A DNA stretch of 64,000 nucleotides from Cristatella mucedo (lineage: Eukaryota; Bryozoa; Phylactolaemata; Cristatellidae), in NCBI GenBank assembly GCA_009760855.2, contig WPIO01000125.1, forward strand, positions 852,001-916,000, written 5' to 3'. Every line of letters starts with the position of its first letter. The first letter of the stretch is position 1. Made by a program: the position numbers and the translations under genes. Shown here piece by piece: positions 1 through 60,589 of this stretch. The notes beneath the pieces are model-generated. The model worked only from the letters and a program-made list of their open reading frames with translations. It was not told the DNA's origin and made no database searches.

Positions 1-103
1 TGGCGTATGCTTGCATGACGTTGCTGGGATTTGGAAATTTCCATTCTTGCTTGATGTAGTTGCTTTGTTACTCTACAGTGTGTTGCTACTACATATATTG
101 CAG

Positions 104-48975
<48,872 letters not shown>

Positions 48976-49130
48976 ACAATTCACTAATCCGAGCAGTTCT
49001 AGCATTGTAACGTGTCAACTGACAAGTCAGCAATATATTTTTACATTCCAATAGCCCCTGCTGGTCATCACATCATTGCACAGTTTGCTGCTATCGTACA
49101 ACAGCAATGGTGCAGACAATTCTCAAGTAT
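48976..49130. terminator. Shared 3' region of VPS13B and PFDN1
   Basis: There are 155 bases between convergent stop codons, with no AATAAA on either strand. The palindrome AATATATT at 49,032-49,039 supplies the variant poly(A) hexamer AATATA on both strands, 57 bases after the VPS13B stop and about 92 bases after the PFDN1 stop. Use as a two-way polyadenylation signal is inference. Alternatively the transcripts overlap further into each other's terminal exons. Confidence 0.35.
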
Positions 49131-49217
49131 TCACGCACTCTTTTGCTTTAAAATGATGAGCTCGCGTAATTCATCCTCAGCTTCTTTAATAGATTTGTCC
49201 AGATGCTTCTTCTGGTT
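49131..49217 (-). CDS. PFDN1: PFDN1 terminal exon
   Basis: The - strand acceptor is attttttag in phase 0, running to a TGA at 49,133-49,131. It encodes NQKKHLDKSIKEAEDELREL and ends LKQKSA, the C-terminal coiled coil of prefoldin 1. The stop codon lies 155 bases from the VPS13B stop on the other strand. Confidence 0.95.
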   Translation of the reverse strand, partial: NQKKHLDKSIKEAEDELRELIILKQKSA

Positions 49218-52200
49218 CTAAAAAATAATGAAAGTAAGAAATCACAACGGCTTGACATCTTTTGCAGACCAGTGCAACACGATGTCTTTTTTGCTGCAAC
49301 ACAGTAGGGCAAATACAAGGCAAAATTTTGGTAAGATTTTTGCCTCTGGTTTCAGGGGTCCTGGCTACAACTCTCTAGGATTACTCGGCAGATTTGGTTT
49401 TATCGAGCTACTAAAGGTGTATCCCTTTGGGTTAGTAAAGCTATATAAATGTGTTTGACGTTTCTCCTTGGGCCAATCGGATGTGCAAAGACTTAATAGG
49501 TTGGTATCTTGGTCGATGCTAGCTTACAAGGCCAGAGTTGTGTTTTACGGTTCACACAGCAACAGAACTAGCCCTAAGGCACCAAGCTGTTCATCAACAC
49601 TAGGTGGTTCTAGTTTCGAAGCTTGATAGTCTAGACACCAGTCTATCGGCAGTTATCCATTTCATAGCTGCTAAACTAGAATCTATAGCTTTTTCATCCA
49701 GCCTTGCACAGCCAGTTACCAGTTAGCACTGCCTTTCAGATGCCTTATGGTGCCTGCCCACTAGGCCCGACCTGCTACGGAAACATATAGACTGTCTCAT
49801 AGAAAGCAGCCTCTTTTTCCACCCAGTGCCAAGTGTTCTCCACAAGCAGACTGACATACGTGTCATGCGCCATGAATCTTGCAGTTCCACGAATTCTTCT
49901 CGTTTTTTATTATCTTGCATCGGCTTGCCTACCTGCCCACTTGCACCGCCTGCTGCTCAGACATCAGCTTGAGTCGTTTTGATGTGCCTCTAACCAACTT
50001 CAAATCCTTCAGTTCGCATGGACCTACAACCCGGAATTCACTACCGATAGATATCCCCTGACTTAATGACACTTGAAGATATGCTAAAACCACTCATTCC
50101 TTATTGAATTTTCTGTCCAAATAAATATTTCTTTATATGCTTGCGCATGCAATTGCAAATGCTATTATTCCTTAGTTTATTATCCCATGCATCCTTTCCA
50201 GCCTATGCCAAGCATACAGAAATATATGCAGTCCTCTTAGGATGCTACTGAGATACATTCATCTTATTATTATTCTCATTATCATAATATCATTCTTTCG
50301 GTTGATGTCCCAGTGAGCCAAAACGATGCTGAATGCACGAGATATCAGGCATGTTTTAAAATGGCTGACATGAGCTGATAGACTGCAATTGGGCGATGAC
50401 GGGTGCAGAGATCAAGTGGCAGTGCCACAAACATGTGAATACCGAGATCCGAAGTCCAAAATCTGAAGGTGGCAGGCAGGATGCTGCTGGCACTTGTTCA
50501 TCCGACAGCTGATATGCTGGCATAAAGTCATTGGCTTGACACATGGCTTCCAATGTATCAGAGGCATGTACATACTATCCACTAGGACTTTGGGGTGTTT
50601 GGCAGTCCCGTGCATAACCCGGGATAATTCCTGCTCAACCAGGTGAGCATAAACTAATGCTCTAAAACTGAAGGCATCAAAGCACTCACTGTAGTAAGTA
50701 AATGCCACGATAGAACAAGCTAGCTAAATTTGTCGAAACAGGGTAGTCAGTATGGTACCTAGTAAAGCTATCGCTACAAGATAATAACTACTATCATAAA
50801 AATGGTCACTCAACATGCTTATAAAACTTTCACTCATCCCAAGGGCTTGTATTTCAGAATCGACTCACTGGTATATCTTTAGTTACAACACAGCTACGCG
50901 TACTGGTCAGGTTTGCAAAATGCATGGACAGCCGTTGACATTTTGTGGTTCTCTGTTCTACCGATTGTTAAGATTAAAACTCGTTATCCATAATCCCTGT
51001 GGTTTGAAGAAGAAATATTGAGTAACTTGGGAGTCACAACTCCGGCTTGCAGCAGGCAATACAGAATTGCCGGCAGCCGGACTTGAACCCGAGACCTGGG
51101 TCAAGAGGTGCAAATACCTTACCCCTGGCAACAACCCATCATGCCGTTCCAAGAGCAAACTGCAATCCTCCTCAGGATGCATTAGTTTATAATGATCAGT
51201 CATGTAGAGATGGTCACTGAAAAGCCTACTAGTCCGATAAAAGCAATCCCTAGCAAGGAACCGTGCTCCCAACACAGCCTCCAGTATTTCAAAAGCGCAA
51301 TCAGTAAATTCTGTAGATTTGAATGCTAACTAGAGTTTTACAGAACAAACACTAATCCGCAAGCAATTAATAGGGTGGGACAGCAAGGTCACACTGCCTA
51401 CCCCCAGGAGCAGGACAAGCAGATCCTACCTCAATATGATAATACTCATGTATCGGGATATTGATGAATTTTTGGGTAAATGCATGGCATTAATTTCAAA
51501 TACTATTGCACCTATGACAGTAAAAGAACAGCAGCAGGTACCGGAGCAGTTGAAAATATCAATGTAAAGTACACAGTATTTACCTCTATAGTTCGTATCT
51601 TTGTTTCAGAGTCTGATATCTTATCACCGAGTGCCTTTCTTACATGGTCCACCGGTTGCAAAATAAACCTGAGAAAATTAGCAGTTCGAGTATATGTAAT
51701 TGTGTATACACACATACCATGCATGCATTTGGAAATTCAGAACCACACCATGAGCAGTGCCTTACATCCTTCCAATGCCTTCATAGGTCTTAATAGAGGG
51801 TGGTAAGGTAGAAAGTTCTTGATCCACTAGTTTTGAATATTGTATTTGACGCTTCAACGATTCCTCCTGAGCGTCGGCTACTTTTATTTGTTGCCTTGTT
51901 CCTACCACCTTCTCCTGAAGCTTCTGAAACGCCTAGGTCACAGAGCAAGGCAAATATCAGCAACCTGAGAAGACACGGGATCAAATCTACGTCCAAGTTA
52001 GGTCTATCCAGTAAATGCGGGCAACCATGCACAGCTTGGCAACTGATCGGGCTCGGGTATGTTGCAGAATGGGTAGCATGGGTAGCACCACACCAACAAG
52101 CATCAGCAGTTGTGACAGCTAGATGCTAAGGCAGTTTTACAAATTTAGAACGTGAAGCTTTTGCAAGTTTCCAACCCTGAAAAGTAATGCGACTACCTAC

Positions 52201-53778
52201 AGCTTAGGTGGGTTTTAACCAGGTTTAAGGCACTGGACGAAGGCCTTTATTGAGCACACCTTTTACTTTAAACTCATATTTGATTCAGCTTACCTTCAAC
52301 CAGTGCTTGCTTAGTGCTGGTCAAGTAACAACGTTTCTATGAGGCCACCTGTGCTTAAAATCGTCACGGAGGCATTCAGTCCAACCGGAAAAATCAGAAC
52401 CAGATCGATATTTACAAAATTAAATCGAAAGAAAAATCGGTCATATTTCAAGTCCTACCGGCAGATCTCTCTTTGACTTCCCCTATTTTAAATGCACAGC
52501 AATAATTTGTCTTCTTTAACCACAGAGGCACGAAGTCAAGTAATTCTGTAATTCTGGGGCTGCATTGCATATTGCATATAACAGAATTCAGGGTGCAATC
52601 ATTGGCTAATAACTCAGTTTCACACAATAAAGCAGACCAAAGAATGGCTTAAGTTAGAGGCATTTCAAGAAATCCGGCAATGCATAACGAAGGCCTGCAG
52701 GCAAAAAAGTACAACTCCTTGAAATTAGCCAATAGGAATGTGGCCTGATCGGCTCTGAGCAAATGCAAACTGACGGCAAAGGGGGGTGTTTCTGCAAAGA
52801 CCTGAATGCATGAGAATGCAGACTCAGTCCAAGAAATCAATCAAATTCCTTATAATGGAGCAGCAGGGAGCTCTCTACCGAGCTGTGAATGCAAATCAAA
52901 ATTCTTGCCCTGGCCTTCGAGATCCACCACGGAGTAACTTAATTATTAGCAGAACAACAAAAGTAACAGCCTTCCAAGAGCCCCCAAGTAATCCAAGGAC
53001 GGCATGTCAATCTTTTTCTTTCCCCGATAAGATTTTTAGCGACAACTTGGCTCGACACGTTATCTACTTGCGGAACGATATGTCCACGGCATTTAAGGGC
53101 AACGACGTTTCTGATAGTTCTTCTGCTTGAGGCTCTAGAAGCTCCTTATTCGGCTGTATTCACTGCTTGATTTAGCTATTCTTAGACTTCGAGTGTTTCG
53201 CTCCACGCTTGAGATGTGCGCTGTTGGTTACCGAATGCCGAGCGTAAGTGGATTGGTTGTAGAGCACGCCGCAAAAAACTGCCCACCATAATGACTATTT
53301 TGTCCTCAAATGACTGTGGAGTTACAGGGATTATCCTCTACAGGTTCTCTCTTCACCAACCCCGAGTCAGCCTGCACGACAGACGTGCGCACGGTAATAA
53401 AACCCAGTACACGAAAAGTGCAAATGGAAAAGAACAGCAACGATGCTCTCGAAATGGAATTAAAAATGGTATGAAAAATAAGGTTTTAACAATGAGAATG
53501 ATTTTTAATTGCGCCAAAATTATTTTATGTCAACTGGACAGTGGTATAACGCGCAGAAGCCGGGCTCGAATGCTAGATACGTCTAACTGTGGCCTCATGC
53601 AGCGGCCACTTGTTACAGAGCAGAGCAGAAGTAATATTAACTGTAAAATACAATGAAGAAATCACTTGACAAAATAAAATGCATCGAATGTGCTCGCAGT
53701 CCGTGAGCAAAGCCCTTTAATCTATGTTACCTTTTTCAGCTCCATATCGACCGGTAGCACTCCGGTGGCGGCGGCCAT
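49131..53778 (-). CDS. PFDN1: Prefoldin subunit 1, complete gene span (4 coding exons)
   Basis: Prefoldin 1 is a beta-type subunit of the hexameric jellyfish-shaped prefoldin co-chaperone in the cytosol. It captures unfolded actin and tubulin and hands them to the chaperonin CCT/TRiC. Four - strand exons (48, 167, 85 and 87 bases; listed separately) join in phase to 128 residues plus stop, against 122 in human PFDN1. In order the protein has MAAATG with VDMELKK, a first coiled coil (AFQKLQEKVV ... LKRQI), the YEGIGRMFILQP beta-hairpin core and a second coiled coil ending in KEAEDELRELI. This matches the family from end to end. It is divergent from the NHERF gene and convergent with VPS13B. 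Introns hold LINE-A, SINE-B and LINE-B relics. Confidence 0.95.
49900..50275 (+). mobile_element. LINE-A relic in PFDN1 intron
   Basis: It has ctaaccaacttcaaatcctt, cggaattcactacc (the WNSLP region) and ccctgacttaatgacac, with a (TTATTATTA) end near 50,265-50,280. Antisense to PFDN1. Confidence 0.72.
51045..51140 (-). mobile_element. SINE-B fragment
   Basis: Reverse orientation: box B complement ggacttgaacccgagacctg, then gtcaagaggtgcaaatacct and ttacccctggc. Confidence 0.6.
51584..51668 (-). CDS. PFDN1: PFDN1 exon 3
   Basis: The - strand acceptor is attttctcag, entering with one base, and the donor is gag/gtaaat in phase 0. It encodes FILQPVDHVRKALGDKISDS and a TKIRTIE helix. F-I-L-Q is the second strand of the prefoldin hairpin. 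The intron between exons 2 and 3 is 97 bases. Confidence 0.95.
51766..51932 (-). CDS. PFDN1: PFDN1 exon 2
   Basis: The - strand acceptor is gacctag in phase 0 and the donor is ggat/gtaagg in phase 2. It encodes AFQKLQEKVVGTRQQIKVAD, a coiled-coil arm, and ends with TYEGIGRM, whose last codon is split with exon 3. This is the prefoldin beta-hairpin entry motif Y-E-G-x-G-R-M. Confidence 0.95.
51933..53214. other. PFDN1 intron 1, nothing identified
   Basis: First PFDN1 intron. No additional coding exon is needed by phase and none was seen. Confidence 0.5.
53215..53340 (+). mobile_element. LINE-B 3' relic
   Basis: ggttaccgaatgccgagcg and a terminal tgactgtggagttacaggga resemble the LINE-B 3' end. 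Strongly decayed. Confidence 0.4.
53731..53778 (-). CDS. PFDN1: PFDN1 exon 1
   Basis: The start codon is at 53,778-53,776 in a GCC-rich context and the donor on the - strand is aag/gtaaca. It encodes 16 residues, MAAATGVLPVDMELKK, and exits in phase 0. The V-D-x-E-L-K-K motif is the conserved start of prefoldin 1. Confidence 0.93.
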
Positions 53779-54008
53779 GCCAACGAAAGGGTTAGCAGAA
53801 GTCCTACCGACCTGAGATATAGATGGTAAACTTTTATTATTGAAATGAATGTATAAATAATGAAAAAATATATTAAATATAATCTAAAGTGCATAAGTGT
53901 GATAATTAAGATAAATACCATGCCGGGTCTTCGGCTTATAGAGATGCCTGCAAAGGTGCCATTTTGTACTGCGTTTGAATAGCTGGTTGTGGCTGACTGT
54001 CTGTTGTA
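53779..54008. promoter_or_regulatory. Shared head-to-head PFDN1/NHERF upstream region
   Basis: Only 230 bases separate the PFDN1 start codon (- strand) from the NHERF start codon (+ strand), so both 5' UTRs and both core promoters must sit here unless untranslated exons lie elsewhere. The middle is AT-rich and includes a TATAAATA at about 53,850. No CpG-rich stretch is seen. A bidirectional promoter is inferred from layout. Confidence 0.5.
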
Positions 54009-54375
54009 ATGGATAACAAGGACGGCATTCGATTGTGCATAATACAAAAATGGCCTGATTTCAATGGCTTTGGCTTCAACTTGCATGCCGAAAAGGCGAA
54101 GGCTGGACAGTACATTGGAAAGGTAGACCACGATTCTCCTGCGGCTATTTCAGGACTGCGTGAGGGCGACCGCATCATTGAAGTCGACGGCGTCAACATA
54201 TCCAACGAAAACCACCAGCAGGTCGTCGCGAGGATAAAGGCGGGAGGTAGTAGAGCCTGTCTTCTTGTCGTCGACAAAGAAACGGACCAGCTTTATAAAG
54301 AGGAGAAGAAGGTCATAACCAGCAATCTCCCGAACGTCGTTCGTGTGGAGGGGCCGGCAACTCGTCCTGCCCAAG
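54009..54375 (+). CDS. NHERF-like PDZ scaffold, first coding exon
   Basis: NHERF (EBP50) family scaffolds use PDZ domains to tether transporters and receptors under the plasma membrane. The exon runs from an ATG at 54,009 to the donor cccaag/gtttgt in phase 1, about 122 codons. One PDZ domain covers residues 7-95: the carboxylate loop GFGFNLH at 20-26, GQYIGKVD at 33-40, SPAAISGLREGDRIIEVDG at 43-61, and NHQQVVARIK at 68-77. His69 starts the second helix, so the domain should be class I. LLVVDKETDQLYK completes it, as in NHERF1 and NHERF2. The start ATG fits because NHERF proteins begin 10-20 residues before the PDZ. Which vertebrate paralogue is closest (NHERF1/2 or PDZK1) cannot be settled here. 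Confidence 0.9.
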
Positions 54376-56539
54376 GTTTGTGCTGTAGCTGCCGTGCGTT
54401 CGCTTATCCCAGAGATGCTCGAGCATCTGAAGTAGCGTCAGCATTTGCATTGTCCGCGATGCTCCAATCGCAGTTGTAGCACCACTGCAACCGTGTAGTT
54501 GCATACTCACACTTCATCCTCTGGCGTTTCTTCGCACGTACCCCTAGCAAGATGCTGTCGAAATCTCGTTTGCTCGTAATTTTACGTTATTGAGTGCTTG
54601 CTGTAATATTATGTAAAGAGACGAGTGCCTGTAGTTACATCTTGACGTCGCTTGCATATCTCTCAGCTTGTTCAGTCGTTTTCTTTTTCCTCGTTTAAAA
54701 TGGTGTAGCTCTCGCTGTGGAGAGCTGCAGTGCGTTGCTCCCCCCCCCCGTGCAGCTGCTGGGAATGCAAGGTCTCACTTCTTCACTCGACCGTTGCTGA
54801 TCCAGCTAGGCTTCCCGGAGATTGATCAACTCCCTTTCGGTCAAGCTTTCTCCAAAACTTTCTGGGGCCAGGTTGTGTTAGCTGGCGTCGGGAACAGAAT
54901 CGAATAATTTTTTTAACGATCACTTACCAGTTGCCTAGCAAATTAGTATACACGGAGTACTGTCTGTAATGAGCAGTCCTTTCAATTCAGTGAAATAAAT
55001 GTTCTCACGGGTACATGGTTTGCTTCTCCATTAACCCTCAAAACGAGATGCTTAGCTAGAGCATTCCTGATTTAGAGTCGCAGTGCTGGCGTATCCACAT
55101 GCAGGTTATTTATGGTGTGGTACTGCATGCTTGACCTTGCATTTGAAGTGCCTTGTGCCGAGGGTGCTAGCACCTGTTTCGCAGCATGGCTGGACTAAGC
55201 GCACATTATTCTTAAAAGCTGCAGGGGCATAGTTAGGGCTTTTGCTGGTGCCGTATGTGGTGCTTGCGAAGATTTGGGTATACAATGGCTATGTAGATAT
55301 TTTAATGTTGATATTGAGCTTAGCCCTTTGCCATAGCAATCGATTGGGTTTAGGTTTTATTCGCCTTCTCATTGCAGATTTTAATCATCTGGCAATCCCT
55401 GTTTATTTATGTCTCTTGCAAAGCTGCCAGGAAAGTGATTAGTCAGAACAATGAAAAGATATGTCTTTGCTCTGGAATTGTCAACGCCAACTTTTAACTC
55501 TGAGAAATGCCGCATTAGTTGCCATTGTCCAGAGAAGACCTCATTATGCAAGGTCAAGGACCGCGGTAGTGCAGAAGCAGCATAGATACCAGGGCAGTAG
55601 GCCATCGTTCACCTTGAGATCAGAGCCGGAGCTAATAAGTTAAGGGTGGGCTGACTCGACAGCTTTAGTTGTATAAAAAGTATAGGAGCCTTATTGGCTA
55701 TCTCCCATTTGCAGTTATTAATAAGGATTGTCTGATACATTACTCGCACCGAAATATCCAGAAAAGCCATAGGCTAGACAATGTCATGATCTGTTGTGAG
55801 GTTGATTGGTTTCGTTATTTTAGTAGTATACAGGCTATTGTTAGCTTCTACCAATGCTGCTAAAAGCTGTTAATATATTCTTGATAGTGCTTCCTTCCTG
55901 AACGTGTTGTCGATTCTAATGACCTCTTTGATGTTGACCAAACAAATAGCTGTTTGGCTTTTAAACCTTGCACGGGCTTCAAAAAGGGATAAGATATTTG
56001 TATCGTGGATCTGATGGCAATTATACAGCGATTCAAGATATTTGAGACCAGGGGTGACAACTTCTTTTGACTCCCAAGATATGCACTGCTTAACTCGATA
56101 ATTGGAAGGAGTGGTCTGCTTGTCTAACCACAGACCTCGTAGCTGCTGCAGAAGAGGTACTCCTGCCTTGAGAGAGTTGCATATGCCTTGGCCTGGTGCA
56201 TATAGCACCAATAAGGCCAGTTCTCCAAATGACTAGGTTATTTCCTCGAATGCTCGGCCTATCCTTAGGAATCTCAGACATGCTGGTGGCCTTATTTAGA
56301 GCCACCGTATGATTGGCTGGGAATCCGTGACCATCATCAGGCTAGTCAAGAATTAAAACCCTACTTTTAGGCAAATAGGCCAGAACTAGCTCGAAATTAT
56401 CGGCTACACCCAACACCAGCCCCATCTGAAAAGGATTGATGAAATTGCCTAATTTTTGCTGGCTTGTCATTTTCAGCTCTGTAGAGAGTTCTTCAGCTAG
56501 TTTTTTTTAGCTTTAGAGACTCTCTGTCTGTTTTTCAAA
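54376..56539. other. NHERF intron, nothing identified
   Basis: No second PDZ-coding exon or repeat family member was recognised. An AATAAA occurs near 54,996 and could end a short transcript, but there is no other support. Confidence 0.45.
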
Positions 56540-57035
56540 ATTGCCAGCATTTTTACACTGGCTACCAATCAAGCAGTGTATCGACCTGAAAGATTTTCGT
56601 TTACTTTTAGGCCCCCTTCATTCTCTGGCTCCAACCTACCTATCAGAACTACTCGACCAGGCTAGGCATAGTGCTGCCTGCTTATCAGACTCAAATCATT
56701 TATGCCTAGAACGAACCTCGTGTCCTTTGGAGACCTTGTCTTTGGTTCGTATGATCTCAAAGCCTAGAGATCCCTCCCGACTAATGTCACATCTCCGATT
56801 CGACATTCAAGGAGCTAAAACAAACGCACTTGTTCCTCACAGCGTTTGCTGGATCTTTGTTATGTCCTTTTTACGCTTATGTGTGCTCACACTGCATGTG
56901 GTCACTAACCACATGCATGTTGACACTGCATGTTACCACCATCCATATGGTCATGCTTCCTTTATAGTGTATGTAAATGCCTAAAAAAAAATGAGGTATG
57001 TTCTCTGAGCAAGGTATACAAATTGGTTATTATTA
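56540..57035 (+). mobile_element. LINE-A relic
   Basis: It has HWLPIKQCIDLKDFRLLLGP and LHSLAPTYLSELLDQARH in an early frame, then ctcgtgtcctttggagacc, aaacgcacttgttcctcac and a 3' UTR ending in ttattattac. A moderately old copy in a NHERF intron. Confidence 0.85.
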
Positions 57036-57284
57036 CTATATGGCGGTGACATATATATACATACTATTCAATTTGTTGTAAAAAGTAATGTACCAGATAA
57101 TCCCTATTCGGCAGGCCATCTACCGTGTTCGTGGGATGTGAAAGTCCCAAGCAGACCCTCATGGCCTGCTGTCAAGAGCTCTGACCAATAAACGGCCTCC
57201 ACACTATCGCCAGGTATCCGTTGGTCAAAAAAGAGAAAAGTGAATGACAGCCTGCTGGGCCTTTAGCTTTGGCCACGATATGCA

Positions 57285-58252
57285 AGTAATAATAATAATA
57301 ATTCACTTGATAAAGCGCCCTCAGAGAACCTAATCTCTCTAGGCGCTTTACATTTGCTGTAAAGTGAAATGCAATTGAATGGTAAGTAAAATCATGCTTG
57401 AAAAACAAACGAAATGAATAATATGGTTAGGGGTGACATGCACAGGGTCAGCATGCAAATGTGGTTAGTGGCAGCATGCACAGTGTCAGCACGAATAAGC
57501 ACGTGAAGGACGAATCACAGGGACCCACTACATGCTGTCCTAAATAGGTGTGTTTTTAGGTTCCTTTTAAATGTGGTCAGGTCAGGGGATGTTCTGACGC
57601 AGGTCGGGAGGGAGTTCCAGGCTTTAGGAGCATATGAACTAAATGCACGGTCTCCAAAGGATTTAAGGTTTGTGTGAGGTATTTCTAGACTGTTGGATTC
57701 CGAGAAGTGGGTGGTACGATGCTTGGCCTGATGGGGGAGTATATCTGACAGATAGGCTGGAGCCATAGAATGAAGGGACCTAAAAGTGAGCGACAAAACC
57801 TTAAAGTCAATCCGTTGCTTGACTGGCAGCCAGTGCAGGTCGGCGAGAAGTGGAGTAATGTGGCAACTGCGATGCTCACGACAGACAAGCCTAGCTGCAG
57901 AGTTTTGCACCAGCTGCAATCGCCTGATCGCACATGCTGGTAGACCAATAAGCAGTGAGTTGCAGAAGTCGAGACGGGATGTCACGAATGCATGGACCAA
58001 CTTATATGGGGTATCTTTATCTAAATAAGCCCGAATTTTAGCAATGTTATGATGCTGAAAATAGGCGGATTTGACTGTGGAGCTGATATGGTCGTCTAAC
58101 GAGAGGTCGCTTTGGAATATGACACCTAGATTTTGAGCTGATTCAACTGGAGATATGCTGGCAGAGCCAGTTTTGAGAGTCGGCCTTTCCAATCTCTGGA
58201 TCACACTGGGTTTGCCCATAGCAAGTAAGTTAGTTTTATCATCGTTAAGTAG
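57285..58252 (-). mobile_element. LINE-A, 5'-truncated, young
   Basis: On the - strand there is an open 234-codon frame (58,219-57,515) from GKPSVIQRLERPTLK to the normal C-terminus. Then come the 3' UTR, the hairpin and an (ATT)n tail at 57,287-57,303. The copy is truncated just after the LNDD region and is close to the copy at 7.1-8.6 kb over its whole length. Confidence 0.94.
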
Positions 58253-58624
58253 ACATGCTTTCCGTAGTTATCTATCCATCGTGAAGGAAGTGCGCAGCTG
58301 TTCTACCCCGGCTGACAGGTGCACGAATGGGGGTGGGGTGCTCGGAGTTACACGATGGACTCGGTGCCCAGCAGCTCAGTGATCTGTCAGCTTCTCTGGC
58401 CTGAACTGGATTTTACGCCCGTGCCTCCCCCAATACATGCACACACACTCATAAACAAGCTGATACCAAAGCTAGGGTACCCTGGGCATCAGCTAAAGTC
58501 ATCATAACTGTCGAGTTTGGAAGTGTCCGAACTTGTATAATGGTTTTGTTTTGCAATCTGTCTTACAGGAATATTTCCTCATGTCTTTTCACACCATGTC
58601 TTTGACTATGAATGAAGTGCTGTA

Positions 58625-58740
58625 CTCCGCGAACAAAGTCTTGGGTTTGGGTCCTATAGTATAGACAATCCTTATTGCCTACTGCAATCTGGGTGATAGC
58701 TATGTCGCTATGTAAATAAAGCTGTTAGATCAGCCGACCA
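58625..58740 (+). mobile_element. SINE-B, partial
   Basis: gcgaacaaagtcttgggttt, box B-like GGGTTTGGGTCCTATAG, attgcctactgcaatct, ggtgatagc and the 3' end AAGCTGTTAGATCAGC. Confidence 0.68.
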
Positions 58741-59562
58741 TTTTTTTTATCTACGGTTATGGTTTTTGGCCTTAATACTAGTGTGCTGTAAATGGTTATA
58801 TCAGCAGTGACATTTAGTTTTCTTTTCTGCTTGGTCTGTGAAGTGGCATTGCCTAACTCGAATGCTATCACTTCGGTGTGCATGTCGCTTTATCTCATAA
58901 CTTCAAGGTACTCACCTCTGAATTAAATATGTGATGTGCTTTCATCCCCGCCATAATAGATGTCTCCTATTACCTTACTGTCTGCCAATGTGCAAGGTAT
59001 TTAAAGAGCCCTGACGTTCGAAAGTCAGGCTTTGCACTACCACGCCCTGTTCGGAATTAACACCGAGGCCCCTGATCTTTGTGCTGAATGGTGTTCATAG
59101 CTGGGTTAATGGTCTCTTCTATCCCCATTAAAGATACCAGTCAGCTCTGTTCACTGTAGTGCCACAAGATCCGTCTTCTTTACACGAAGTCAGGAGTGGC
59201 AGATTTTTGTCGGATTTGCACTGCAATTCCTGATAAATTTGTGCTTTTAAATTCCACATTTCCCTTTTTATGGCACAGCTAGTGATTCAAATAAATCAAG
59301 TGTGAGTCTGCTTAGGCTGTAATCCGCTTGCCTGCTGTGTATGATCGCCCTTCTGCAAGGCATTACTTGCCCGTGGATCGCTAGATACAGTATCGGTTTT
59401 ACATTCCGTGTTGTCACGCGATCAAATATCTTTTCTGAATACTTTTCTTTTGCCTGCACAGTTAAACATGTTAGTGGCTCGGGCTTGACATTCTAATGCC
59501 CGTTAAATTTTGTGTTGGGTTGCATGATATTTGTAATGTTTCTTTTTGGTTTGTTGTTTTAG

Positions 59563-59663
59563 CAATCAGTGCCAATGGGGATTCCAAGGAGCCTACCGAA
59601 ATAAAGCCTGCTGAGGTAAAATCCAGCGAAACAGCCGAATCTGCCACAACCGATAGTCAACAG
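59563..59663 (+). CDS. NHERF-like gene, second coding exon
   Basis: The acceptor is ttgttttag, entering with two bases to match the first exon, and the donor is caacag/gtaagc in phase 0. It encodes a hydrophilic linker, SANGDSKEPTEIKPAEVKSS and ATTDSQQ. This is rich in Glu, Lys, Ser and Thr and likely disordered. The phase match across a 5.2 kb intron supports it. Confidence 0.72.
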
Positions 59664-60423
59664 GTAAGCCACCTCAAATATAAGTCCTATTGCTCTGGAT
59701 AACCAAGCTTTAGCTGGTTGCTGAATGAAGCAATGTGCTGTTGAGTTATAACACGGGGTTTCCTTCTGATCAGTGATCTGATATATTTATAGCATAAAAT
59801 GACAGCAGATCTGCCGTCTACTCTCGGCCACTAATACAATAAAACAGCTCTAAGCTCCAGATAACTGAAGTGTCATCGAAGTCACATGTAGAAGGGTGAA
59901 GTTTAGGATATGTGCCATAAAGTGAGTTGTGATGACTTTAAGGGTTCAGTGGCGATTTAAAGGCAGGCTTGCTTCAATTACTGCGGGGATGAGGTATTAG
60001 TATCGCTTACAGGTATGTTTTGTGGGCAGTGGCCTAAAGACAGTTAACTCCTGCGATAAAGAATCTTAGGGTTACTGCCAGAAAACGAAAGAAAGAAAGG
60101 TGCTTCCCTAAGGAGCACGAACATCTGCCACTTGACAAAGGAAGGAAAGGAAAATTCGGCCTGGTCATTTGCTTGCAACAGGAGTTCTGATTATTGCATT
60201 CCCTTCCTACTTGCTGAATCAAGCGATTTCATTTTGCTGGGTGTGTTATTCCGATACTAGCAAGTATTTTAGTCCCATTCGTGTAGTTATGTTGCTTTCG
60301 ATTTTGATTCTTTAGTTTGCCCCCCCCCCTTTGCCAAGGGGTTTTTCATAATTATTGCATCAATGTGCCTGGCCTGTCACAAGCAGTACTGGATACGCCG
60401 GCTAGCTAGATTTATTCGTGCAA

Positions 60424-60458
60424 GTGCTATAAGGAGAGGTGCTATAAGGAGAGGTGCA
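60424..60458. repeat. 17-base direct duplication
   Basis: GTGCTATAAGGAGAG is repeated twice in tandem. A short local duplication. Confidence 0.85.
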
Positions 60459-60589
60459 TAGTGCTGTAACCATCAACCACTGCACGTGCGTTGGTAGTTC
60501 CTACGTCATGTGGTGGCAAGATTTCCGTTTGTTTGCTGGCCTGGCAGCTGCCTATTACTAGCCGCTGGATTGCATGCTAAAGCTCTCTA

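Noticed and set aside
51436-51515. Extra PFDN1 exon with good splice sites on the - strand
   Set aside because: Its only open phase does not fit between the exons at 51,584 and 49,131, which join perfectly without it and reproduce the full prefoldin 1 protein.
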